A stretch of DNA of 64,000 nt from Stercorarius parasiticus (Eukaryota > Chordata > Aves > Charadriiformes > Stercorariidae), in contig VWZL01001331.1 in assembly GCA_013396915.1 (NCBI GenBank), positions 78,448-142,447 of the forward strand, given 5' to 3'. Below are positions 46,101-55,928 of the stretch, in pieces. Made by a program: the position numbers and the translations under genes. The notes under the pieces were generated by a model, which was not told the DNA's origin, ran no database searches, and worked only from the letters and a program-made list of their open reading frames with translations. Every line of letters starts with the position of its first letter. Positions within the stretch are counted from its first letter, which is position 1.

Positions 46101-48943
46101 CATGATGCCAACAGCTGGACCTCTAGTTCAAGTATATTTATACATACACGTATACGTGCATGGCCGGTGAGGTGTATTAAAAACAGTTTATTTCAGAAAT
46201 AGCATCATTTTTCCTGGCGAAGGAGAACAGCTTCTCTTATTTTCTGTGCCACTTGTATTTTTGGTTTTAGCAAGGCAAAATGCCAAGGAGCGACAGCGTG
46301 TTTACCTAAGAGCAGCTAAAAGAGCTGTGTAGCAATCAAGGTATTGAGTGGGTTGGGCTGAAAATAGATCGGCTTGGAAAGACTTTGATCAAAAATATTC
46401 AGCAGGGGACTGGATGGCCATGAGGAATGATAACAACCTCTTTGGGAATATACCCCCATCTTGCCTGAGCTAATTAAGCGCAATGCTTGTGCAATGCTTT
46501 TGTGCAGCGTGTCCATGGTCCGCCTCGCTGACTCCCTCTGCCATAGTTAACCCCAGCTGTGGGGACTCAATTGTCCTCTCCCATCCTTCGAGATTTAACT
46601 TTCTAGGTCAACACTGGGGTGAAGAGACACGTGGAGGATCCCCCTGCACAAACGTTGAGCAAGGTGCGCGCTCCTTCCTCCTGTCACTCCTGAACCTTGT
46701 CATGAAATGGGGTTCATTACTGGGAATGTGAACTTTTTTTCTGGGAAAACCTCTTCTGAAAAGGTGTTTATGGCCTGACTGGGACATCACAGAGTCCTCC
46801 ACCTCAACCTTCTGGGGCAATTATTTTTGTTTAACCCCTTGAAGCTCTCCTGACCTCTTACTAAGAAGGACTCCAACCTAATAAAGTTTCTTCTCTTCCT
46901 TTCCTTATGAGCAGACATGCTCTGCCCTCTGCCAAGCTTAACCTACCCATGTGATTACCAAACTATTTGCCTGCGGCTTCACATATCTCACTTTATACAA
47001 TACCTTGTGCCAGCTCTCCTTTCTGGGCATGTCTACATAGCTATTTTGGCCCAGGGTCTAGGTCTGGCATGTCTCTTGGCATCCTGACAGCCATGACAGA
47101 TTACAGAAGAAAGTGTTTGGGCTCTTTCGGTGGCTCCAGGAAAGCTCTCACCCTGCTATAGGAGAACAGGAGCAGAGCCCAGGCTCTGGCTTTGAAGGTG
47201 TGGGTATACGACAGGTCTAGTCACAGGCCCTGGGCTCAGGTCCAGACAAAAGGAACAACATCGTCATGTCTCTGTAGCGCTTTGTTTGGAAGTGTTTCCG
47301 GTCCTTAATTGCCTTATTTTGTGTCAAATGACTTACGATATTGGACTATGAGGCTTTTTTCTTCACAGTTTTCCAGCTGCAAACATCAGGGAGAATGGGT
47401 CACTGGGTAGGGCTGGGAGAAATTTGCCCACCAGCGCTCTCCCCATACTGCCAGCTGTGGAGCTTGTTACAGACTTGGATACCTGCTGTTATCATGAAAA
47501 CCACAATTACTTCAGGACTTTGCATTTCCAAGGCTGCTAGACCCCTAGTTCTGTACACCATCAGTGGGAAGAAATAAAAGCACCATCTAAGGATTGTTTG
47601 GACAAGGTCCTGCAGCTCCCCACTGGCTGCAGAGCACGCCGGGTCCATCGCTGTTCTGGATGATACCGCTTGCACCCATCCTCCAGCCCTGCTGATGTTT
47701 AAGGCTTTATCAGACTCCATAGGAAGTGTTTTTAATGTGGTCCAAGCCATTACCTGAGGTTTTCCAGCCTCCTGTGTCACATCTGGAGCAACTAAGCTGA
47801 GGGTGTCAGGATTGCTAGCTCTGGGTCTCCTCTTCCATGTCATACATCCCAGGTCCTCTGGTGGCCAGGGCAGTATTTTAGCACTCTATAGGAGGCTTAG
47901 AAACCAAATTACTATTTGAATACAATGATACTGGCCATGCAATTCTCCTTACAGATCTTGAAAACTGCCTTGCTATCCACATCAGTCCTTTCCTGGCTCA
48001 ACCAACAGCACAAACCTCATTGATTCCTGTACGCACTGCTGCATGCCTACTGCTCTGAAAAAACATAGGGAGGAAAAAACCCAATCATTGTCACTTTTGG
48101 GTTTTGAAAGAGGAAATAAGAGTGAAAAATTAAAAACGATAGACCTTTGCAGTGCCACTGTTTTCATCCTGGGCTCAAGATGCTGTGCTGGTTTCCTGCT
48201 CTCTGGTAAAGCTGAACAGCTTTCCCAACGCACAAGTGGTACGAGGACCATCAGCTTGCCAGCTGGCTTCTCCTCAACAGAGAAATCTGCGGATGGCAGC
48301 AAGTCCATGACATCTCCTAAGTGAGCCCAGAGGGGCTGGGTCGTCAGCCTTGGGAAGCAGCAGGCTACAGTTTTGTGGAAAACAGGATAGCAATGAAATA
48401 TGTGACTTTCCAGTGTCAATCTGAAGGTCCTTCCTGCCTGATGGAGGAGGAGGTAAAGGGACTTTTCTGTACAGCGGCAACTGTAGACAGGGCTGTGTTT
48501 TCTCTCTCGCACCCTTGAAGTGAATGTGAAAGGAAATGTCAAGCTTGGTATGGAGACCAAGCATAGGTTTTTAGCTTATGCCTGAATATTTTGGGGGCTG
48601 TCTTTTAGGATGCTCCTTACACCGTTGGGTCACAGCCCAGGCAGTGGGGTTTGAGAATTACTGGTTTAGGAGAGATGATTTCAGAAACTGAGGCAGAAGG
48701 TTGGGAGGCATGACATTATTCCTGCATGAAACTGGTTAGTTACCGTGAGTCTGCTGATACTCCTCAATTTGTTAAATCAGGTAATCTGACCTTAAATCTA
48801 AGCTCATAGATGCAACCACGGAAAGAGCACTTCCAGGAATAGGCTATTTATCCTGTAGCTGTGCACGGAATTACAGCAAGATAACGACCCTGGGATGTGG
48901 TTTATTTCCCTCTGGTTGCTGTGCCTTTTGGCAGCTCAGAAGA
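43121..48943. other. Non-coding sequence, no gene seen
   Basis: No supportable exon. Frames up to 192 codons (47982-48560 minus) lack domains. A-rich run at 45235-45251. The sub-region 44760-44860 has an AT-rich, motif-dense look (TCTTATTAACC, GCGTTAAAGG) but nothing decisive. No CR1 copy was found in these 5.8 kb. Confidence 0.65.
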
Positions 48944-49069
48944 CTTTTTCTTTCTTTTTCTTTTTCTTTTTCTTTTTCTTTTTCTTTTTCTTTTTCTTTT
49001 TCTTTTTCTTTTTCTTTTTCTTTTTCTTTTTCTTTTTCTTTTTTTTTTTCTTTTTCTTTTTCTTTTNCT
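48944..49069 (+). repeat. (CTTTTT)n hexanucleotide array with an ambiguous base
   Basis: A regular CTTTTT array of about 20 units is interrupted by one ten-T run (49039-49049) and contains the only N in the window at 49067, two bases before the array ends. The 84-codon plus-strand and 67-codon minus-strand frames (Phe/Leu and Lys/Glu strings) are simple-repeat artefacts. Confidence 0.97.
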
Positions 49070-49782
49070 AACATTGGTGTTCCCCTACTTGCTCACTCCA
49101 AGAGTTTCAGCTTTAAAATGGAGAAAACTGATGAAACTGGAAATATATTAGTCCTGTCTCAGTGGTAAAGGTACTTGCCAATGTCCCGGCCCTGGTCTGT
49201 TCATGGCACCCAAATTTTAGCTTCTGTCTCTGCAGATGGACCACAGTTCATCACTATGGGCAAAAGTATTGTGTACAGCACATCGACCACAAAAAATAAA
49301 TATCACTGTGGTACAGCTGACTGGCTGCAGAGATGCTTTATTTCAGCATGTGATGGGGACGCCGAAGCAGTCCATCACCAGGGGCTCAGAGGCTTGATTC
49401 TGCTCACAGCCAAGATCCCCAAAGACGCTCACTGTCTATTATCCCTACCAGTGTCGTGCCACTGAAAATCCCAGGTGCCCAATAATCCCTGTATAAGCAA
49501 GCACAGACATCAGCCCACCGGCCAGCTGCTTACTTGTTTGCATTCAATGTGCATTTAGAAGCAGGTAAAAAATAAAATACCGTGACTGGATAACACTCTG
49601 TTGAAGGCCACTTGTATTTCATGTCACCTCAGCCTAATGCAACATTCAAAACTTGCCTGCAAACCTGGGAAAATTATTTGCAGGGCTACCAAAGCTCAAT
49701 GAATGGCTCCAGTCGAGGGGCCTTTAAGTCCTTGAGTTTTCCAGGTAGGGCTTATATAGTTAACAAAGGGATGTTAACACAG
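49070..49782. other. Non-coding sequence
   Basis: No gene or repeat recognised. A 96-codon plus-strand frame at 49175-49465 shows no domain. Confidence 0.6.
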
Positions 49783-49839
49783 GGATTGGACTAGATGACC
49801 TTTAAAGGTCCCTTCTGACCCAAACTATTCTGTGATGCT
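49783..49839 (+). mobile_element. CR1 LINE, terminal 3' fragment
   Basis: GATTGGACTAGATGACCTTT then AAAGGTCCCTTCTGACCCAA and ACTATTCTGTGATGC is the last 57 bases of a plus-strand CR1. The octamers are reduced to ATTCTGTG and one partial. No ORF2 sequence is attached. Confidence 0.85.
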
Positions 49840-49987
49840 AGGTTGAACCCCTGGATGGGTTCTCTTGTCCCCAGTAAATAACAAATCTCCCTCTCTGTGT
49901 CTCTTTCCCCCTCCCCTCTCTACCCAGCTGCCTGTTTGGACAAACCTTGTAGGCTTCAGCTCTCCAGGACTGCAGAGGTACCATCAG

Positions 49988-50429
49988 ATGGGGTTGGAAA
50001 TGATCCCAGCCCCCTCCGCCAGGAGCAGGGACATCTTCAACTAGATCAGGTTGCTCAGAGCCCCGTCCAACCTGACCTTGAATGTTGCCAGGGGTGGGGC
50101 ATCCACCACCTCTCTGGGCAACCTGGGCCAGTGTTTCACCACCCTCACGGTAAAAAGTTTCCTCCTTAACTCTGGTCTAAATCTTCCCTCTTTTAGTTTA
50201 AAACCATTACCCCTTGTTCTATTGCAACAGGACCTGCTAAAAAGTCTGTCCCCATCTTTCTTGAAAGCCCCCTTTAAGTACTGAAAGGCTGTAATGAGGT
50301 CTCCCTGGAGCCTTCTCTTCTTCAGGCTGAACAACCCCAACTCTCTCAGCCTGTCCTCATAGGAGAGGTGCTCCAGCACTTTGATAATCTTTGTGGCCCT
50401 TCTCTGGACTCGCTTCAACAGGTCCATGC
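49988..50429 (-). mobile_element. CR1 LINE with ORF2 C-terminal remnant
   Basis: Minus-strand CR1. The UTR begins at GGGGTTGGAAATGATCCCAG and has lost the octamers. An open frame of 128 codons (50427 down to 50041) covers the ORF2 C-terminus: 'MDLLKRVQRRATKIIKVLEH', '[20 protein letters not shown]', 'NRTRGNGFKLKEGRFRPELR' and 'KVRLDGALSNL'. The WNRLPRE motif has become WPRLPRE. The copy is moderately diverged, yet the frame is open by chance. Its 3' end faces the 3' end of the plus-strand scrap 150 bases away. Confidence 0.93.
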
Positions 50430-52293
50430 CTTTCCTGAAGCCTTACATCCAGGGAAGACAAGGAAGACAAGGTCACTCATAGGAACACTCATTCCTCTAA
50501 ATATCAGTCATATGGCTTCCCGAGGAGCAAGGGGATCTGTTACCTACCCCACCATCTCCACTCACTGTATCGTCTCAGGCTCATTTGAACTGGGGATAAG
50601 ACGTGGAGAAGAGCCTGTGCAGTTTAAACCGTGTCCTCACCAGCATCTTTGTCCTGGATGGATAACTGGGACGCTAGGAGCCACTGGCAGTGATTTGAAG
50701 TCTGGTGACTTCCCCTGTTGGAAAACGCATGTGTGCACGTGTGTAGGTGTTGGTAGGTTCATGAGCTGTTTCACAACCAGACCCTGTCCCTGGTAGATCA
50801 GGCTTCAAGTTGTACATTTTGTTTTTGCATAGAACAGCTCTCCCAGGTGAGGACACGGTCAGATGCCAAGCCAGGTTGCAGGTACTGAGGGGACGGGAAG
50901 GAGCAGCCGTGGGCAAGCAGCAAGCGTTCAACCCAGACCATCTGCTGTTGTTGGATTAATCTCTAACCTGTGCTCTCAGCTGGCCAAGGGGAACTTGTTA
51001 GGCTGAATTTATTTCTCTAGCTTCAGGTTACAGCCTGGCATGTTAAAATAAACAAGCACTGACTTTGGGTCAACTTAAAAAGCTGGGATGTAGATTAGAG
51101 ATGGAGTAGAAATCACAGAAGGAGCTGGATGTGATCACCAGTGTGAGGAGAAGAAGACAACCCTATGCAACTGACAGCTTGAGCATGGCCAGGGCACCTC
51201 CCTGAGAAAAAGGAAAGGATGGAGAGCCCCAGGGTGAAGGGCTGGCTGAGAAGAGGCTTGGATCCATGAGAAAAGGCGTTCTCCTTCTCTGGGATCTGGG
51301 ATCAAACGTGTGCTCTGAAGAAGCAAATTTGAACTATTGTTTCTCTCGTTACCATTGTTTCTTGTTAGCATTGTTTCTCTTGTTTTCTCTTGGAAACCGC
51401 CCTCTGCCAGAGGAGTAGCAGTCCTGAAAACTTGGAATTATTGTGGAGGAAGGAGAATTATTATTTTCTAAAAAAAAATCTCTTTTTAAAAATGTGACAT
51501 TAAAAAAAAAAATATGTTTTCACTGCCAGTGAAAGGTGAGGACAGAAACAGGGAAGAAATGTCTGGAGAAAAGAAAAGCTTTCTCCAAGCTTTGTTGAAT
51601 GCTGCAGCAGGGGCAGAAGGATGAAAAGCACAAATGAGAAAAAGTAAGTTTGAGGAATGGGTTTGAAAGCTGACTTATCTGATGCCTCTGCAACCTGGGC
51701 TGGCAGTCTCAGGATAGTTTCAGGTAGCATCCGACCGAGTCTCCCAACTCACCCGCGTGTGGGCTTTGGGTGTGTTTGAGCTAAACTAAACGTGCCGGGC
51801 ATCTAAACGTTGCTTTGACATACAGGGAGGAGAGCTGGGCCGGTCGGACTGTGCGTTACAAAGCCTCTTTCTAGGAAAGCAACTTTGTGCAACAGAAGGG
51901 AAAACAGGTCGTTGTCAAGGTTTAGGACATTTGCAAAAGAAAGTAAACAAGCCGTGCGGCATGGCTGGGTGAGCTGGGAGGGCAGCTCTGCGCTGAGCAG
52001 TATCTGCCCCCTCCTCCAGACAAGGCTGTGCTTGCAGGAGGGTTTGGCTCTTCCCTGGGAGGAAAGTCAGCCTCGTGGCAGCCGGACCGGGAGTGTTACC
52101 CTGCCCTGATTCTCCGCGTGATCCCTGGCTAATCATGTAATCCCAGTGCCCCGTCTGGGTGCAGGGAGGAGTCACCGCCCCTTGTCACCCAAGGCTTTGG
52201 GTGCCAAGCCCTGTGGGGCACGGCTTGCACCTGGGCATGATGCACCCAGAGCAGACGGGCCTGATGGCATCACTGCAGACCTGGTGACGAGAG
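50430..52293. other. Non-coding sequence, no gene seen
   Basis: No gene. Two A-rich stretches lie at 51470-51513. Motif-rich AT text at 50990-51060 is not assignable. Frames up to 142 codons lack domains; the first of them starts inside the CR1 copy. Confidence 0.65.
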
Positions 52294-52360
52294 TGGGGGG
52301 GCCTAACCCCAACAAGATGATGTTTAAGGTCCCTTCCAACCCAAACCTTTCTATGATTCT
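52294..52360 (+). mobile_element. CR1 LINE, terminal 3' fragment
   Basis: AACAAGATGATGTTTAAGGT then CCCTTCCAACCCAAACCTTT and CTATGATTCT is the CR1 3' end in plus orientation, preceded by a decayed 'ggggggg-cctaacccc' that stands for the GGGGGGTTGGAACT part. Only the UTR tail remains. Confidence 0.85.
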
Positions 52361-52599
52361 AACAGGGAAGGGAGGCTGGTGCTGGAGCAGCCACACCAGC
52401 CACGGCCATGGCAGACCCAGAGCAGAGCCTGTCCCAGAGAAACTCAGATGCAAGAAACAAAAACAAGGCAAAAAATAACAACCACCAACCGACCGCAAAA
52501 GAACCGTAGGTCCTTAAAAACACCCTCAGCCATTCGCCAAGCAAAACCCCAAGGGAGCTCAGCTGCCTCCCTGGATGATACTGAACCTCAGCAAGTTGC

Positions 52600-53240
52600 C
52601 TTCCCACTGGGGAAGGGGGGGAGGCTGGGGCGTGCACCCCCGCATCGCCTGCTGCAAGAGGCAATGGCCGGCCCCGTCCCCCCAGCACGGGCTGCGGGTT
52701 TTTGCCCTCCCTGGGAGGGGACGGGCTGTGCTGGAGCGGGGCTGTGGTACCCGGGGGGCTGTGGCAAGGGCTCTGGAGCACATCTGCCAGCCGCCTGGCC
52801 CCCGCCGCCAGCCCGCCAGTACATCTTGTTTGTGTTTTTCTGCGGAGCACACTCCCAGTGGGTTATGTCAGAGGTGAGGAATGCAGGGCCACCCTGTGTC
52901 ATGAGATCAGACTTACATTTTTAGGCTGAACGCTTACCGTATTTGCTGGGAAACAGCACGCAGGCGGCACGCGGGGGCCCCAGAGGGGTGGGAGATACCC
53001 CTTCGCCTCCATCCCTCTTTTCCAGCCCTTGCTCCAGCAGAGCCGGGTGGAGCGGATGGGGCCCGTCTGCTGGAACAAGCTCTCCCTCTGTTCCTCGCAA
53101 GGAGCAAGAAAGGAAACGCAGTGAATTAACGCGAATGAAAAGGCAGCAGTGAAAGGCAGCCGGGCGCCATGCCAAGCGCTCGGAAAACGCTGGCGGAGAG
53201 AGGTGGTGGCGAGCTGCTCTCTGCCGCTGCCAAAGGCATC
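52600..53240. promoter_or_regulatory. GC-rich zone with raised CpG
   Basis: By eye there are about 15 CpG in 52620-52820 and a further 20-25 in 52930-53240, more than the neighbours but less dense than at 36.2 or 63.8 kb. A G-run cluster at 52609-52630 could form a quadruplex. Overlapping frames of 75-181 codons on both strands reflect low stop-codon frequency in GC-rich DNA. It may be a decayed CpG island or only a GC-rich patch. Confidence 0.35.
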
Positions 53241-54622
53241 AGCACCCTGGATTGCCCCACAGGAGAAACTCATCCAAGCACCAGTACCCACAAAATATCA
53301 CCGTCCCAGGGGCTGAAAGCATGAGGAGAGACACAAGCCCATCCAGGGCCATCAGGGAGGCTGGGAAAGCTGGGCTGGGAGCCCTTGACGTGAAGGACGT
53401 GTGCAGGGTCTGTCCCAAAGCACCGCACAGATCAGTGACTTTCCCCCAGTTTTTGTTGCTGGGAGCCAACCCTCACGTCCAGCCTTTCCAAAATTTCTTG
53501 ACTGCCTTGCAGGAGTCCTTCTGCTCGAGGAAAGCTGGTGCAAAATACCTCTGCTGATGTCTTGCAGGGTCTCTGCGCTGCCTGTTCCCTGGTTTTCCCA
53601 CTTAAGACTCAGAGGCTCCTTTACAATTCTGCTTCCCACCTAGGGCAGAAAGAGGGGAGCTGCTTTGATCCCAGTGCCACCACAAAGAAAACCCACCGAG
53701 GTGGGGTCAGACCCTAGCACAAGAAAAAGCTCCCCTTCTCTGCTCTGGCATGGATTTTGCTTTCCCTTTTTTTTCCTCTTTTTTTCTTTTCCTGAAATAG
53801 CTGCAGTAGTAGGCATCCTGAGGTCGAAAAGCCAAAAAGTAAAGCGAAACACTTCCACAGACCATGTCCAAACTGAACGCCACTGTTTGTTGGTTTTTTG
53901 GGGTTTTTTTTTCTGTTCTGTTTTGCCTTACAGAGGGTTTTGACATGGTGGTGTTTTGTTCTGCGTCAGAAGGAAAACAAACCCTGAAATACCAAATTCT
54001 TTCACACAATGGACTTTCCTTTCTCTAAACATCCCTGTGAGATGGGCCTCTTGCAGCTCTCTCCTCTTCCCAGAACAAGGGAACAAATACTAGGAAATCT
54101 GGAGAGAGGAACTGCATGGAGCTGGCTGCAGCGGAGGAGTGCGCACCAGCCCCATGTTACTCAACATCTCCACTGCTGGCTGCTCCTCACCCAGAGTGGG
54201 CAGGTGAACCTCCAGCAAGTGCTGAAGATCCCTGTGCTACTGGCAGTTTTCTGTTGCGCACCGCAGACACCTTTTTGTGTCCCTGCAGGATGTGACAGGG
54301 GACAATTCCAGGTCCTCATCTCTTATCGTGGACTCTCTGTCATCTGCTACCCCTGTTTGACATGTCACCTCCACATGCAGTTCCAGGCTTCTTTAGTCAT
54401 TCTACTATAGCCCCAAAAGCCTCTTTGGGAAATTCCCCCTTTTGTGGCAAATGCTGGTTTGTGGGTCCTCTCTAGGCTTGTGGTCCTATGGAGGCACCAG
54501 AGAGTGTCCTGTGGAGATGAGAGAGGTGACCAGCAGAGAGCAGGAGCTCCAGGGGGACCTTCGGACCCAGCACCCGTCCTTGGGCAAGATGGTGGATGTC
54601 CCACAAAACATGAAGGTGATGT
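53241..54622. other. Non-coding sequence, no gene seen
   Basis: No gene. A T-rich run lies at 53767-53792. Frames up to 133 codons carry no domain. Confidence 0.6.
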
Positions 54623-54760
54623 CATAGAAGCATAGAATCATAGAATGTGTTGGGTTGGAAGGGACCTCTAAAGGTCATCTAGTCCAACTTCCCTGCAGTA
54701 AGCAGGGACATCTTTAACTAGACCAGATTGCTCAGAGCCTTATCGAGCCTGGCCTTGACA
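54623..54760 (-). mobile_element. CR1 LINE, 3' end fragment
   Basis: Minus-strand CR1 with good terminal octamers (AGCATAGAATCATAGAATG at about 54628-54646), then TTGGGTTGGAAGGGACCTCT and AAAGGTCATCTAGTCCAACT. It reaches only the last codons of ORF2 (GCTCAGAGCCTTATCGAGCC, then TGGCCTTGACA) before truncation at 54760. The UTR is of the 'aaggtcatctagtcca' type, as in the 49.8 kb scrap. Confidence 0.93.
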
Positions 54761-55473
54761 GGAAGAAGCTGGTTGCTGCCTCATAAAAATAAGGAGGGAG
54801 AGGCTATGGCATGGGATCCTTGGGAAAATGAAGCTTGTTTCATGGTTTAGGATATTATCTTTTTCTTCCTGCTCTCTTTGTCTGCCTTCCCTTTCATAAA
54901 GTTGTGCTTTGATAAGATTTTCTGTTTTATCACTTGGGATGAAGGAAGTCACACAACGGTCTGAGATTTGGTTTCATTTTTCCTGGATTTGGAGGAGAAG
55001 GAAAAGGGGGCTTGACACAGCATTTAGCAACAGCGCTGGACACTGAACCAGGGCCAGACAAGAACTGGAGAGGGGGCTGCAGGTCCACCTTAGTTGATCC
55101 AGAAGACTTCTGCACTATAAGTAACATGAAGAACGGATCTTGGCTTCCATTAGATCTTTCAGGTGACTGGCATGCTTTGAGGAACAGAAATCATCATTAG
55201 AAATTATTATATATATTTAGGCTTGATAGAAGTTCAGTTCAACCGCAGTGAACTCATTCACTTTTGTTACGCTCCTTCGATTTGGGGGAAATACACTGAC
55301 ACTGCTTAGCAACATTTAATCATTTTGGCAGAGAACAATAATCAGGGAACGCCAAAGTTTATATCTGTTACCCTACCCCAAATGGTTACTTGATCTCCCA
55401 AATAATAAGTTATCTGGCCTTGCCATTTGCTTCTAATCAGCATTACTTTCCGAATTGCAATTAAGCACCCTGA
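54761..55473. other. Non-coding spacer between two CR1 fragments
   Basis: No gene. AT-rich towards 55200-55330. Confidence 0.6.
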
Positions 55474-55556
55474 AATCATAGAATCATAGAATATCTCAAG
55501 TTGGAAGGTACCCATAAGGATCATTGAGTCAAACTCCTTGGTCTTCGCAGGGCTAT
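55474..55556 (-). mobile_element. CR1 LINE, 3' end fragment, distinct subfamily
   Basis: Minus-strand CR1 tail: AAATCATAGAATCATAGAAT, then TTGGAAGGTACCCATAAGGA and TCATTGAGTCAAACTCCTTG. The 'acccataaggatcattgagtc' wording marks a different CR1 subfamily from the other copies here. Truncated after about 80 bases. Confidence 0.9.
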
Positions 55557-55885
55557 TATAAATGTGTATTGCATTTAATGTTGGATTATTACTCGTTCTG
55601 CAGTGCGGCATGCTATCTCGGGCAGATCCAAGAATATAAGGCAGAAATATCTCCATCTGACCCAGGCAGGCAGTCGCTGGTTTGACTCGGCGCTGCACAG
55701 CAGTGGGATGTGCTGCCAAAGCAGATACTGTAGGTTCTTTATTTCCTAATTGTCACTTTTTCTATGACTGCTTCAAACAGAAACAAGGAGCACGGAAAGA
55801 ACAGTGCTTCCCCTGTCAGGGATGGGACGGAAAAGACAGAAAAAAAGACTAAAGGAAGAATGCGGTGAAAGGCACCACCACATCC

Positions 55886-55928
55886 AGGGGCCTGACTCTG
55901 ATCTCGCTCGAACCAATGTAAACAGGCA
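55886..55928. repeat. Possible ancient dispersed repeat fragment
   Basis: GGGGCCTGACTCTGATCTCG then CTCGAACCAATGTAAACAGG resembles the old amniote core 'gggcctgattctgatctcacttacaccagtgtaaatcagg' with only a few differences. It is the best of the five suspected pieces in the window. Confidence 0.5.

Noticed and set aside
47982..48560. Minus-strand open frame of 192 codons
   Set aside because: No recognisable family and no splice or promoter context; a 93-codon plus-strand shadow runs through it.
48871..49151. Lys/Glu and Phe/Leu repeat frames
   Set aside because: Direct translation of the CTTTTT array.
52359..52924. Frames of 163 and 181 codons on opposite strands
   Set aside because: GC-rich DNA with few stop codons; neither shows a domain and they overlap each other almost fully.
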